Source of the DNA: Streptococcus hyointestinalis
GTDB lineage: Bacteria; Bacillota; Bacilli; Lactobacillales; Streptococcaceae
Assembly: GCF_900459405.1 (NCBI RefSeq)
Contig: NZ_UHFN01000007.1
Coordinates: forward strand, 1,488,001-1,552,000
DNA: 64,000 bases
Direction: 5' to 3'
This document shows positions 8,731-17,714 of this stretch, in pieces (position 1 is the stretch's first letter; every line of letters begins with the position of its first letter). A program made the translations under genes and the position numbers. Below the pieces are notes generated by a model. That model made no database searches and was not told where the DNA came from. It saw only the letters and a program-made list of their open reading frames with translations.

Positions 8731-9222
8731 CTAGTTAATGTAGACTTGATCACCTGGGTTTGCGTACCAGTAACCAAGTGTCATGTGATCAGGATTGAGC
8801 TCTTGCAGTTTAGAGACAGAGATACCTGCACGAGCAGCGATAGAGGCTGCCCCTTCACCAGCAAGGACGGTAATAGTCTCACCGCTACCTTGGGTTGACG
8901 AAGACTCTTCTGTACTTGATGAGCTCTCAGTAGTGCTTTCGCTCGTTGTGCTCTCACTACTTGCAGTGCTTTCTTGCGTAGTAGAAGACGCTTGGCTAGA
9001 ACTTTTCACAACAGATGATGACGAGCTAGCAAAGCCAGCTGTTTCGCTTGCTTTATTGCCACCTCGGTTTGAAGTGTAAAAGACAACGAACAAAATAGCA
9101 ACGATAATGATAAAGAAGACGCTTAAAATACCTGTAATCCAAGACGTGCTAATGGTGTTGCGCTTTGAGCGTGCTCCTTCTCTGGTTTCAACGATTTTTT
9201 CTTCCCATGGTTCCTTAGCCAT
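8731..9222 (-). CDS. LysM-domain membrane protein (SAG1386/EF1546 type)
   Basis: A 163-residue protein: short basic cytoplasmic N-terminus, one membrane segment (residues about 29-50, [20 protein letters not shown]), a long Ser/Thr/Glu low-complexity linker (about 60-110), and a C-terminal LysM module ([19 protein letters not shown] to NPGDQVYIN). The layout suggests a membrane-anchored, wall-spanning protein that binds peptidoglycan through LysM. The start has AGGGGGAT upstream. It precedes cmk by 10 bp. The specific role is unknown. Confidence 0.85.
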   Translation of the reverse strand: MAKEPWEEKIVETREGARSKRNTISTSWITGILSVFFIIIVAILFVVFYTSNRGGNKASETAGFASSSSSVVKSSSQASSTTQESTASSESTTSESTTESSSSTEESSSTQGSGETITVLAGEGAASIAARAGISVSKLQELNPDHMTLGYWYANPGDQVYIN

Positions 9223-9232
9223 GTTATCCCCC

Positions 9233-9261
9233 TTGTTAAATTGGTAAAATCATATTACAAT
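9233..9261 (+). promoter_or_regulatory. Ferredoxin promoter, predicted to start at the ATG
   Basis: TTGTTA, 17-bp spacer, TACAAT. The -10 box ends 6 bp before ATG, so transcription should start at or next to the start codon (see findings). Confidence 0.65.
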
Positions 9262-9267
9262 AGTAGT

Positions 9268-9465
9268 ATGAAAGTGAGAATTATTCCAGAAAAATGTATT
9301 GCTTGCGGGCTTTGCCAAACGTATTCAGCTTTATTTGACTATGATGACGAGGGAATCGTTGTTTTAGCAAATACAGACGCTAAAGAATGCCCTATCACAC
9401 CAGATGACAGCGATACAATCACTGCTGTCAAGTCCTGCCCAACCAAGGCTCTTACGATTTTGTAA
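9268..9465 (+). CDS. fer: Ferredoxin
   Basis: A 65-residue acidic protein starting MKVRIIPEKCIACGLCQTYS. The CIACGLC motif, together with later Cys residues in KECPITP and KSCPTKA, fits a small low-potential ferredoxin with a single [4Fe-4S] cluster. No Shine-Dalgarno precedes the ATG; a TTG at 9241 in frame is an unlikely alternative. The last 14 bp overlap the 3' end of the convergent ebsA gene, and the terminator lies in that overlap. Confidence 0.93.
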   Translation: MKVRIIPEKCIACGLCQTYSALFDYDDEGIVVLANTDAKECPITPDDSDTITAVKSCPTKALTIL

Positions 9466-9475
9466 GAGCTTTTTT
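9448..9475. terminator. Terminator inside overlapping gene ends
   Basis: CTCTTAC and GTAAGAG pair around GATTTT, followed by CTTTTTT on the plus strand. The hairpin covers the ferredoxin stop codon and the last codons of ebsA. Confidence 0.75.
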
Positions 9476-9940
9476 CTCATTTTCATAAATCTTAAAATAG
9501 TCTAGTTTGATGAGATTATCCACTAGTACAACCTCGCCTTGAAAGGCTGGGTCAACCACCAGCGCATCAATGAAGTATTTTTTAGGCCACTTGCGCATGT
9601 AAAAAGTGCGCTTGTTTTGATTTTTGACATAAAGTGTCACAGTTGACTTGGTCACTTCCACTTTGGTGATGTCTTCTAGTGGAATGTGAGATTTGCTAAA
9701 GATATTTAAAGAAACAATTCCTAGCTGACCGTTTTCAATGACAAAGTAGCGGTGAAAACCTGCGCCAATCAAAACGATAAAAATGGCAAATAAAATCAAG
9801 ACTTGCTTTGAGACTGTGAGATTTTCAAAAATCAAAGCGGCTCCCAGAAAGATGGGAATAAAGGCGATAGACCAATAGATAATCAACCAAGACAACTCAG
9901 GTTGCCAATGGTACCTTTCCTTTCCTAAGAGTTTTATCAT
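9452..9940 (-). CDS. ebsA: EbsA-family membrane protein
   Basis: A 162-residue protein with two adjacent membrane segments (about residues 16-38 and 44-65) and a soluble C-terminal half ending KIYENEKKALTKS. It resembles the EbsA family of streptococci and enterococci, whose function is poorly defined. The start has AAAGGAGAG upstream. It lies 17 bp after pepT on the same strand, suggesting co-transcription. Identification rests on recall of the family and context. Confidence 0.7.
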   Translation of the reverse strand: MIKLLGKERYHWQPELSWLIIYWSIAFIPIFLGAALIFENLTVSKQVLILFAIFIVLIGAGFHRYFVIENGQLGIVSLNIFSKSHIPLEDITKVEVTKSTVTLYVKNQNKRTFYMRKWPKKYFIDALVVDPAFQGEVVLVDNLIKLDYFKIYENEKKALTKS

Positions 9941-9957
9941 GTAGCTCTCCTTTAGTC

Positions 9958-11178
9958 CTATGGTTCTTGGACAATACCGATAATCACATCAACTGCTTTT
10001 TGCATGGTTTCAAGACTGACAAACTCATAGCGTCCGTGCATGTTTTCACCACCTGCAAATAAGTTTGGTGTTGGAATTCCCATAAAGGAAATTTTAGAGC
10101 CATCTGTTCCACCACGAATCGGCTCGATGATTGGTTTGATGTTCAAATCTTTCATGACTTTTTCAGCGATGGTGATAGGTGTCATGTCTTTTTCGATGAC
10201 TTTTTTCATGTTGTAGTATTGGTCGTAGAGGTTGACTTTGACACGCTCTGTATCAAAGTTCGCATTCATCTTATTAGCAATGGTCTCAACCAACTCTTTA
10301 CGTTTTTTGAAGTCCTCGTCCTCAAAATCACGGATGATATAGGCGCTTCTTGCTTCTTCGACAGTTCCTTCTAATGAAGATAAGTGGAAAAATCCTTGGT
10401 AGCCGTCTGTTAGCTCTGGACGGTCAGCTTCTGGCAATTGATTGTGGAAATCAATGGCTAACTGTAAAGCATTGACCATTTGGTTTTTAGCTGTTCCTGG
10501 GTGGACATTGCGCCCTAGGAAAGTCAGCTCAAGCCCTGCAGCACTGAAAGTCTCATACTGCAACTCACCAAGAGGACCACCATCTACTGTGTAGGCAAAG
10601 TCGACGTCAAAGTCTTCAACATCAAACTTGTCTGCTCCAACACCAATCTCCTCATCTGGACCAAAGCCGACACGAATCTCACCGTGCGGAATCTCAGGAT
10701 GCTCAGCTAGGTAAGCCATAGCTGTCATAATCTCAGCAATCCCTGCCTTGTCGTCAGCTCCTAAAAGCGTTGTCCCATCAGTTGTCACAAGCGTTTGTCC
10801 GACATAACCATCAAGCGCTGGAAAATCAGTAGGGCTAAGAACAAAACCTGAATCGCCTAGAGCGATGTCGCCACCTGTATAGTCAATAACCTGTGGATTG
10901 ACACCTTCTGCGTTGAAGTCAGCGGTATCCATGTGGGCGATAAAGCCGATTTTGCGGGTCAATTCGGTGCTAGTTGCTGGTAGCGTCCCTACCAAATAAC
11001 CATTTTCACGCAAATAATGCACATCCACTAGCCCAAAAGCTTCCATTTCTGGCTTTAGGACATTGAGGGCAAAGTCTACTTGGCTTTGTGTGGTTGGGGT
11101 TGTCTTACTCTCTGGATTACTACGTGTGTTTACTTTGACATAGGTCAAAAAACGTTCTAATAATTGTTGATATGACAT
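9958..11178 (-). CDS. pepT: Peptidase T (tripeptide aminopeptidase)
   Basis: PepT releases N-terminal residues from tripeptides in the cytoplasm. The 406-residue protein is an M20 di-zinc peptidase: [10 protein letters not shown] (zinc His and Asp near 82-84), LLGADDKAG (bridging Asp), PDEEIG (catalytic and metal Glu), VDGG, and GGTDGS near the C-terminus. Length matches the family. The start has AGGTGAAT upstream. It probably heads a short transcript with ebsA. Confidence 0.97.
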   Translation of the reverse strand: MSYQQLLERFLTYVKVNTRSNPESKTTPTTQSQVDFALNVLKPEMEAFGLVDVHYLRENGYLVGTLPATSTELTRKIGFIAHMDTADFNAEGVNPQVIDYTGGDIALGDSGFVLSPTDFPALDGYVGQTLVTTDGTTLLGADDKAGIAEIMTAMAYLAEHPEIPHGEIRVGFGPDEEIGVGADKFDVEDFDVDFAYTVDGGPLGELQYETFSAAGLELTFLGRNVHPGTAKNQMVNALQLAIDFHNQLPEADRPELTDGYQGFFHLSSLEGTVEEARSAYIIRDFEDEDFKKRKELVETIANKMNANFDTERVKVNLYDQYYNMKKVIEKDMTPITIAEKVMKDLNIKPIIEPIRGGTDGSKISFMGIPTPNLFAGGENMHGRYEFVSLETMQKAVDVIIGIVQEP

Positions 11179-11205
11179 AATTCACCTCATTTTTATTCTC
11201 TTCTA

Positions 11206-13686
11206 TTATAGCAGAAATTCTGAAATCTCTGTTAAAGAGTTAGCAAAATTTTGCGAAGAAATATGAAAATCTTCTTCTAAAGCTTTGTAAACAAGAGGTC
11301 CGTAGCTGCGATGTAGAATGCGACTATCTAGGATGACAACTGCAGATTTTTGCTGAGGTCGTCTCTGAGTTCTGCCGATGGCTTGTTTTAATTTTAAAAC
11401 TGCTAAAGGCAAAAAATAATCCCAAAAAGGCTGTTTGCCTTGCGCTTTTAAGTGCGCATCTAATTTTTTGGCTAAGGGGTCTTTTGGATTGTCAAAGGGC
11501 ATGCGGGTAACTAGCTCAATCATGCGGTCCGCCTGCACAAAGTCAACTCCTTCCCAGAAAGCACCGGTCCCAAGAAGAACAGTGCTATCACCTCTATCAA
11601 AGCGCTTTTTAAGCTGGTAAGGTGTGCCGTTTTTGATTTGAGTGAGGTGTTTGATGGACCAAGTGTCCAAATAATCCGAAACCAAAAACATCATCTGCTT
11701 ACTGGTAAATAAAACTAGAACAGGCTGATTGAGACTCGTGAGCTGCTCAATTCTTTTAGCAATCTCAAGGGCATACTGATGTTCGCTAATATCAGATGGC
11801 ATGGGCATGCTGCTGTCCACAAACAGACGTTGCTGGTTTTCTTTTTGTCGGGGAAGAGTGATAAATGTCCCTATCTCAAAGCCTAACAAATCAGCGAGAT
11901 TGACCTTGTCGCTAATCTCAAGAGTCGCTGAGATAAAGTAGAGCTTCTGCGTGTCAGGCAGTAACTGCTTAAAGTCCAGCAAGTCTTTATTGCCAGCGTT
12001 TAAAAAGATATGACGTTTGTCACTTTCTGCGTCGTAGGTGGTGCTAAGCCAAAAGTCGCTATAATGCGACAATAACAGCTCTTGAAGCGGTCTTACACAA
12101 GCTAGAGACAGCTCCGACAGCGCCTGCCTTAACAGGGCTAAATCGTCCTGTTCAAGCTGTTTAATGCCTTTATAGCGGTGTTTGTCGTAAGCTTGCTCAA
12201 CCAAGCGATTGAGCTCAAAGCTAATCTCCTCAAGAAGACGCCTATCAAGTAGCTGCTCTGTTTCAGTCAGCGTTTTTTGAAGATCTTGCAAGATGTCCTT
12301 AACTTCTAGCTGCTGACGTGAAAAAGTATCCAACGCTAAAACTAAACGCTGCGCTTCATCAAACACGATACACTTGCCCTTTGCAAAAGCCTTGTCATCC
12401 TGCACACGCTCTAGAAAGTAAGCGTGATTGGTCACAAGCAGTTTAGAGATTTTCGCCTTGTCATAACGACGTTGCCAAAAGTCTATATCCTGAAACAAAG
12501 AGTCGGCAGTCAGATTGCCATCGTGCTTTAAGCTATCAAAATAGCTCTCAAAACGGCGTTTTTGCTTGATTTCATCAAGGTCGCCAGTCTCGGTCTCCAT
12601 GAGCCAAACCAAAAGTTGCATTTTAAAGCGATTGACAAGAGCATTATCAGTCTGAGTCCTCAAGCTATGGTAAAACGCATCCAGTTTGATGTAATTACCT
12701 GGTCCCTTTAGACTGCAAGCCTCTACACCAAACACACGCTGGATGGCTTTGATTTCTTGTGCCATCATCTGGTCTTGTAAAATCTTTGTCGGCACACAAA
12801 TGATAAGCTGCTCAAGCTCTTTTTTAGCTAGTAGGGGCAAAAGATAACCGTAGGTCTTTCCTAGACCTGCTTGCGCTTCGATAAAGGTGGGAGTAGCTTG
12901 ATCGAAGGCAGCTGATACTTCCTGTGCAAAGATTTCTTGCTGTTTGCGCTCCTCTAGCCCTAAGAGATGTCTGTTAATCTCAAACTGTTGCGATAACTGC
13001 TTTTCTGCTCCAACTTCCTGTTCACGGCGTAAAATCAAACCATGACTAAGATGATAATCAGAACTAACCAACGGTTTTGCTGTTCTGTAAGCGTCATCAA
13101 CTAGCATCCTACTCTCAAATAAAAGAGCATCCGCAAAAGGAAGCATACTCTCTAGCAGTTCTTTTGGCAAGCTCTCAATCTTTGCCTTTAGCTGTAAAAA
13201 GAGCTGCGCTGTCGCATAAGCGTCAGATATAGCCGTGTGCGCCTGCGACAAATCAAGATCCAGCACTTCTGCCAAGTAGCCAAGACCATATTTTTCAAGG
13301 CTAGGGTAAAAAACCTGTGACAGCTCTACCGTATCCACACGAGGTGTACGCAGTTCATAGCCCTCAAAAAACAACTGCTCTGCTAAAAGATTGGCGTCAA
13401 ACTTAACATTGTGCGCTACAAAAACACAGTCCTCAATCAGCTCAAAAATCTCTCTAGCCACTTGTGAAAAATCAGGCGCTGTTTCCAACTGCTCATCAGT
13501 GATTCCTGTCAGTTGAATGATATTGTCCTCTAAAGCTTGGTGCGGATTGACATCTGTAGAGTAGGTCTTTACAATCTCGTCGTTTTCAATGATGACAATG
13601 CCGACTTGTATGATGGCTGCGTTGCTTCCGGCTGAGGTAGCCTCCAAGTCAACGACAGCGTATTTTCGTTTTGCATTCTCGTACAT
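11206..13686 (-). CDS. dinG: DinG-type helicase with N-terminal exonuclease domain
   Basis: An 826-residue fusion. Residues about 7-165 form a DEDD exonuclease of the DnaQ type (VVDLEATSAG, FVAHNVKFDANLL, HTAISDAYAT). The rest is an XPD/DinG-like superfamily 2 helicase: IEAQAGLGKTYGYLLP (Walker A), FDEAQ (DEAH-like box) and AIGRTQRRPQ (motif VI). No Fe-S Cys set is obvious, as in Gram-positive DinG. The ATG at 13686 has TGGAGG upstream, but that element abuts the -10 box (see findings). Confidence 0.92.
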   Translation of the reverse strand: MYENAKRKYAVVDLEATSAGSNAAIIQVGIVIIENDEIVKTYSTDVNPHQALEDNIIQLTGITDEQLETAPDFSQVAREIFELIEDCVFVAHNVKFDANLLAEQLFFEGYELRTPRVDTVELSQVFYPSLEKYGLGYLAEVLDLDLSQAHTAISDAYATAQLFLQLKAKIESLPKELLESMLPFADALLFESRMLVDDAYRTAKPLVSSDYHLSHGLILRREQEVGAEKQLSQQFEINRHLLGLEERKQQEIFAQEVSAAFDQATPTFIEAQAGLGKTYGYLLPLLAKKELEQLIICVPTKILQDQMMAQEIKAIQRVFGVEACSLKGPGNYIKLDAFYHSLRTQTDNALVNRFKMQLLVWLMETETGDLDEIKQKRRFESYFDSLKHDGNLTADSLFQDIDFWQRRYDKAKISKLLVTNHAYFLERVQDDKAFAKGKCIVFDEAQRLVLALDTFSRQQLEVKDILQDLQKTLTETEQLLDRRLLEEISFELNRLVEQAYDKHRYKGIKQLEQDDLALLRQALSELSLACVRPLQELLLSHYSDFWLSTTYDAESDKRHIFLNAGNKDLLDFKQLLPDTQKLYFISATLEISDKVNLADLLGFEIGTFITLPRQKENQQRLFVDSSMPMPSDISEHQYALEIAKRIEQLTSLNQPVLVLFTSKQMMFLVSDYLDTWSIKHLTQIKNGTPYQLKKRFDRGDSTVLLGTGAFWEGVDFVQADRMIELVTRMPFDNPKDPLAKKLDAHLKAQGKQPFWDYFLPLAVLKLKQAIGRTQRRPQQKSAVVILDSRILHRSYGPLVYKALEEDFHISSQNFANSLTEISEFLL

Positions 13687-13761
13687 AATACCTCCATTAT
13701 AGCATGCTTTTGTCATTATGGATAATCTCGTCTCTAAAATGAAGCACTTTTGCGCTTTTTT

Positions 13762-13770
13762 TGGTAGACT
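13762..13770 (+). promoter_or_regulatory. Extended -10 before the MBL gene
   Basis: TGGTAGACT, 6 bp before the ATG at 13777. No good -35 and no Shine-Dalgarno are seen, so a leaderless transcript is possible. Confidence 0.45.
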
Positions 13771-13776
13771 ATGGGT

Positions 13777-14415
13777 ATGGAAATAAAAAGAACATTAAAC
13801 GCTATTGCACGTGAAAACACTTACTACCTTATCAATGATAGTCACGTCCTTTTGGTTGACCCAGGAAGTGATTACGCTAGTATCTATGAAACACTTGTCA
13901 CTATCGGAAAGCCGATTGCTGTCATTTTACTGACCCACACGCACTACGACCACATCATGAGTATCGACTTGGTGCGCAGGGACTTTGACAATCCTCCTGT
14001 CTATGTCTCTGAAAAAGAGGCAAGTTGGCTAGGCTCTCCAGTGGACAATCTCTCTGGGATGCCTCGTCATGATGATATGATTGACGTTGTCATCAAGCCT
14101 GCGGATTACTTTTTTGAGATTGGCAAAACTTACCAGCTAGGTGGTTTTACCTTTGAAGTGCGTGAGACACCTGGACATTCGATTGGTGGTGTGTCCTTTG
14201 TCTTTGAAAGAGAAGAGCTAGTCCTGTCTGGCGATGCGCTTTTTAGAGAGTCTATAGGACGCTATGATTTGCCGACGGGAAATCGTGAGCTGCTTCTTGA
14301 GAGTATCAAAACACAGCTCTTTACGCTGCCAAACCACTACACGGTCTACCCTGGGCACGGTTTTGACACCACTATCGGACACGAAAAACACTTCAATCCT
14401 TTCTTTGCAGACTAA
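13777..14415 (+). CDS. Metallo-beta-lactamase-fold hydrolase (glyoxalase II-like)
   Basis: About 212 residues. LTHTHYDHI is the HxHxDH zinc motif (the second zinc Asp-His included), followed by ETPGHSIGG, LSGDALFRESIGR and VYPGHG, which complete a two-metal site. The pattern is that of glyoxalase II-like thioesterases; the physiological substrate is unknown. An in-frame ATG lies two codons upstream at 13771. The 3' end is followed by a strong terminator. It diverges from dinG. Confidence 0.9.
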   Translation: MEIKRTLNAIARENTYYLINDSHVLLVDPGSDYASIYETLVTIGKPIAVILLTHTHYDHIMSIDLVRRDFDNPPVYVSEKEASWLGSPVDNLSGMPRHDDMIDVVIKPADYFFEIGKTYQLGGFTFEVRETPGHSIGGVSFVFEREELVLSGDALFRESIGRYDLPTGNRELLLESIKTQLFTLPNHYTVYPGHGFDTTIGHEKHFNPFFAD

Positions 14416-14420
14416 TCTTC

Positions 14421-14443
14421 AGCCGAGTTTGCTCGGCTTTTTT
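14421..14443 (+). terminator. Terminator of the MBL gene
   Basis: AGCCGAG TTTG CTCGGCT hairpin followed by a T run. Confidence 0.9.
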
Positions 14444-14466
14444 AGTGTTCTCATTTCGTTAAATTA

Positions 14467-14495
14467 TTGACAAACGTCATAAATAATCATAAAAT
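14467..14495 (+). promoter_or_regulatory. Promoter of the DHA2 exporter gene
   Basis: TTGACA, 17-bp spacer, TAAAAT. Transcription starts about 60 bp before the ATG; an 11-bp palindrome ATGATTATCAT (14537-14547) lies in the leader near the Shine-Dalgarno. Confidence 0.75.
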
Positions 14496-14563
14496 ATGTG
14501 TGGTTATAAACCATCAAAAACTCATTTTTTGTTTTTATGATTATCATTAGAATAGGAGACACA

Positions 14564-16066
14564 ATGAACTCAAAAACCACCTATGATATTCATGGCAAGC
14601 CCTACAGCCGTACACTGATGATTTTGCTTCTATTAGTGGCGACTTTTGCTGGGGTGCTCAATCAAACGACCTTAGGAACTGCCATACCGACTTTGATGAA
14701 AAGTTTTCATATCAGTATGGCGACCGCTCAAGAGGCAACAACCTGGTTCTTGCTAGCAAATGGGATTATGATTCCTGTTTCTGCCTTTTTAGCCACACGC
14801 TTTTCGACCAAGTGGCTCTATATCTGGGCTTATTCGCTTCTTATTATCGGGCTTTTGATGACTACATTAGCCCCTACGTCTAGCTGGACGATTTTTTTGT
14901 TAGGACGTATCATCCAAGCCTGTGCTGTCGGGATTACCATGCCACTTATGCAGGTTGTGATGACCAATGTCTTTCCCAAAGAGCAGCTAGGAACTGCCAT
15001 GGGGTTAAATGGTCTGGTTGTAGGACTAGCACCTGCTGTTGGACCAACGCTAGCGGGTTGGATTTTAAAAGAAGACTTTGTCGTCGGACACACCCATCTC
15101 ATGTGGCGAGCAATCTTTATCCTTCCGCTTATCATTTTAATCGTTTCCTTGATTTTATCACCTTTTCTCATCAAAGATGTTATTGACAATGAAGCGATTA
15201 AACTGGATATTTTATCTCTTATTCTGTCTATTTTAGGATTCGGGAGCTTTCTTTGGGGCTTTACCAATGTCGCTAGTCGTGGCTGGGGCGATTGGGCTTA
15301 TGTGATTGCTCCTATCATTATCGGGATTATCATTATCGCTCTCTTTGTCATCAGGCAGGTGCATATGAAAGAGCCCTTTCTTAACGTTACTATCTTTAAA
15401 AACAAAGAGTTTTCTGTAACGACTATTTCTATCGCTCTATCTATGATGGCAATGATGGGGGTTGAGATGATGTTACCGCTTTATCTCCAAGATGTACACG
15501 GCTTATCAGCTCTAAACTCTGGGCTAACGCTGCTTCCTGGTGCCTTGATGATTGGGATTGTCAGTCCTATCGCTGGGTTTATCTATGATAAGGTCGGCTC
15601 TAAGCGCATGGCTTTGGTTGGCTTTTTCATCTTGGGTGTGGGGACTGTTCCCTTTATCTTCTTGTCAGCGTCAACAGCTGACCACTTCATCACGCTTTTG
15701 TATGCTGTTCGTATGTTTGGGATTGCCCTTATCCTAATGCCGCTAACTGCAAGTGCCATGGGAGCTTTGCCTGCTGAGGAAGCTTCGCATGCTACTGCTG
15801 CTAACAACACCGTCAGACAAATCGCTTCTGCGGTCGTTGTGGCACTGCTCTCTAGCGTCACTCAAAATGTCATCACAAACAACAAACCCGCAGCTAGTCT
15901 CAAGACACAAGACCCTATCGCTTACGCTGCAAAAGTCATTGACGCTAGCCTAGACGGCTTCCACGCTTCCTTTGCTCTTGGCTTTGCCTTTGCAGTTATC
16001 GGATTTATCGTCGCTCTTTTCCTCCGTAAGGGAAAGATTAGAGAAACAAAGGAGGCGAACAAATGA
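14564..16066 (+). CDS. DHA2-family (EmrB/LmrB-like) multidrug exporter
   Basis: A 500-residue proton-coupled exporter with about 14 membrane segments, as usual for DHA2 members. It shows the family motifs in LNQTTLGTAIPTLMKSF, LLGRIIQACAVGI, LNGLVVGLAPAVGPTLAGWI (motif C-like) and a later DKVGSKR loop. The ATG at 14564 follows TAGGAGAC. It overlaps the DUF4811 gene by four bases (ATGA). Substrates are not predictable. A palindrome upstream suggests a repressor or Fur-family site. Confidence 0.92.
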   Translation: MNSKTTYDIHGKPYSRTLMILLLLVATFAGVLNQTTLGTAIPTLMKSFHISMATAQEATTWFLLANGIMIPVSAFLATRFSTKWLYIWAYSLLIIGLLMTTLAPTSSWTIFLLGRIIQACAVGITMPLMQVVMTNVFPKEQLGTAMGLNGLVVGLAPAVGPTLAGWILKEDFVVGHTHLMWRAIFILPLIILIVSLILSPFLIKDVIDNEAIKLDILSLILSILGFGSFLWGFTNVASRGWGDWAYVIAPIIIGIIIIALFVIRQVHMKEPFLNVTIFKNKEFSVTTISIALSMMAMMGVEMMLPLYLQDVHGLSALNSGLTLLPGALMIGIVSPIAGFIYDKVGSKRMALVGFFILGVGTVPFIFLSASTADHFITLLYAVRMFGIALILMPLTASAMGALPAEEASHATAANNTVRQIASAVVVALLSSVTQNVITNNKPAASLKTQDPIAYAAKVIDASLDGFHASFALGFAFAVIGFIVALFLRKGKIRETKEANK

Positions 16067-16752
16067 TTATTGCCCTTATTGCAACGACTACGATTTTGAC
16101 CTTTTTGACTTGGACACTGATTAAGTCACCTGTTTGGCGCACTATTTGGGGAATTTTGTCGCTTTTAGCCTTTGTTGGCTCTGTTTATATCCTAACAGAC
16201 CACTTTATCAATCACACAGGGCTTACTGTTAAAAGTGAGGTCACACGCCAGCCTATCTACACAGCTGGTGAGACGAGCCTGCCTTATGGTATTCTCATCT
16301 ACGAGCCACTTGGCACCAAATCAGACAATAAAGTACTGGTTTACCGCTCTGATAAAGAAGCTAAAAAAGCCAGCACACACTTTGTCCCAAATATGAAAAA
16401 GCCTATACAGGCTATAAAAAAGACATCTAATTACACCTTTTCTGACGTCACAAAAGCTACACTTGTCACTGACACCAAGCGCTACGCTTGGTACTCAAAG
16501 CTTGACGAGATTTTATACGGCTTTGCCGGAGAAGGAGGCAGCCTTGTCTCTCAAAAAAGCACGGTGGAATTGCCAGAAAAAACATGGCTAGCACTCACCG
16601 CCAAACAAGCACAACAACTGGCACAAATCGCCAAAACACAAAGCCAAAGTGCAGCTTCACCCGAAGAGGAAGAAATGGCTAAAAGCGACCCTCAATCCTA
16701 CGCTGAACTCCAAGTAGCTGCCATAAAGAAAATGCTCCATCTCACGAATTAA
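16063..16752 (+). CDS. DUF4811-type membrane protein, partner of the exporter
   Basis: A 229-residue protein with two N-terminal membrane segments (residues about 2-20 and 27-47), then a soluble domain and a Gln/Glu/Ala-rich tail. It overlaps the exporter stop by ATGA, so the two are translationally coupled. I recognise this as the DUF4811 family often paired with DHA2 exporters in lactic bacteria. Function unknown; an accessory role is inferred only from the pairing. Confidence 0.75.
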   Translation: MIIALIATTTILTFLTWTLIKSPVWRTIWGILSLLAFVGSVYILTDHFINHTGLTVKSEVTRQPIYTAGETSLPYGILIYEPLGTKSDNKVLVYRSDKEAKKASTHFVPNMKKPIQAIKKTSNYTFSDVTKATLVTDTKRYAWYSKLDEILYGFAGEGGSLVSQKSTVELPEKTWLALTAKQAQQLAQIAKTQSQSAASPEEEEMAKSDPQSYAELQVAAIKKMLHLTN

Positions 16753-16754
16753 GA

Positions 16755-16792
16755 AAAATTCCACAAGTCATAAGACCTGTGGAATTCTTTTT
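16755..16792. terminator. Bidirectional terminator between the DUF4811 gene and ftsX
   Basis: AATTCCACA and TGTGGAATT arms form a strong hairpin, followed by CTTTTT on the plus strand and preceded by an A run. Confidence 0.88.
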
Positions 16793-17714
16793 ATGTTCTG
16801 AGATAACGGCGCATAGAGAGGGTTGAAGCAAAAGCTCCGATGATAATCCCAAAGGCAAAGAGCCCGCCGATACCATATGGTAAAAATTCTTGTGGTGTGT
16901 AGAGCACCATGCCCTTGTAGTTTGATACCAAGTCTTTGTAGACAAACTGATAACCAAAATACAAGATAATAGCTGGTAAAATAGCACCAAAGACACCAAT
17001 CCAAGCCCCTTCAAAGAAGAATGGACCACGGATGTAAGAGTTCTTGGCACCAACCAAGCGCATGATTTCAATATCACGCTTACGTGCACGAATAGTCAAG
17101 CGCACGGTGTTTGATGTAAGGAGGATAGCGATGATGATAAAGGCAATCACACCGATAATACCCCAGAGACGAACGCCACGCAAGAAACTAATCATCTGAT
17201 CAGCTTCAGAACCACCATAGGTCACATCCTCAACGCCTGAGATTTTCTTAATCGCCTTGGCAACGGACTTGACTTGGCTGTCTTTACTTACCTTGATGTA
17301 GTAGACATCTTGAAGCGGATTGGCGTCACCTTCAAGTGACTTAAAGGTATCTGGCGATGTCTTTTGCAGCTTTTTCAACTCTTGGTCCTTACTTGAGTAA
17401 GTGATAGACTTGACACCGTCAATTGCCTTGATTTGGTTATAAATCTTGTGATAGTTGGCATTTGCACTGGTTTGACCGGCAAGGTCAGTGACTTCTTTTG
17501 CACCATCTGTTGAGTCATAATCGAGGTAGACACTGATTTGCACCTTATCCTCAGCGTTTGAAGTGACTTTTTCGACATTGAGAAGAACCGCTGAAACCAC
17601 ACCCAGCAAGGTTAGCGTAATAAACATGGACGTGATAGAGGCAAAAGCCATCCAAAAGTTACGCTTTAAGTTCTTGATGGATTGCCACAAAGGGCTAAAG
17701 AAATATCTAATCAT
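16791..17714 (-). CDS. ftsX: Cell division protein FtsX
   Basis: A 307-residue membrane protein with the FtsX layout: one N-terminal membrane helix (about 25-47), a large extracellular domain (about 48-175), then three helices near the C-terminus. FtsEX controls a cell-wall hydrolase (PcsB in streptococci) during division. The start [12 protein letters not shown] at 17714 overlaps the ftsE end by 8 bp. A longer frame to 17777 is a run-on into ftsE. Confidence 0.95.
   Translation of the reverse strand: MIRYFFSPLWQSIKNLKRNFWMAFASITSMFITLTLLGVVSAVLLNVEKVTSNAEDKVQISVYLDYDSTDGAKEVTDLAGQTSANANYHKIYNQIKAIDGVKSITYSSKDQELKKLQKTSPDTFKSLEGDANPLQDVYYIKVSKDSQVKSVAKAIKKISGVEDVTYGGSEADQMISFLRGVRLWGIIGVIAFIIIAILLTSNTVRLTIRARKRDIEIMRLVGAKNSYIRGPFFFEGAWIGVFGAILPAIILYFGYQFVYKDLVSNYKGMVLYTPQEFLPYGIGGLFAFGIIIGAFASTLSMRRYLRT

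Noticed and set aside
8795..9079. Plus-strand frame opposite the Ser-rich LysM protein linker
   Set aside because: Long open frames opposite repetitive Ser/Thr codons are expected; no start signals.
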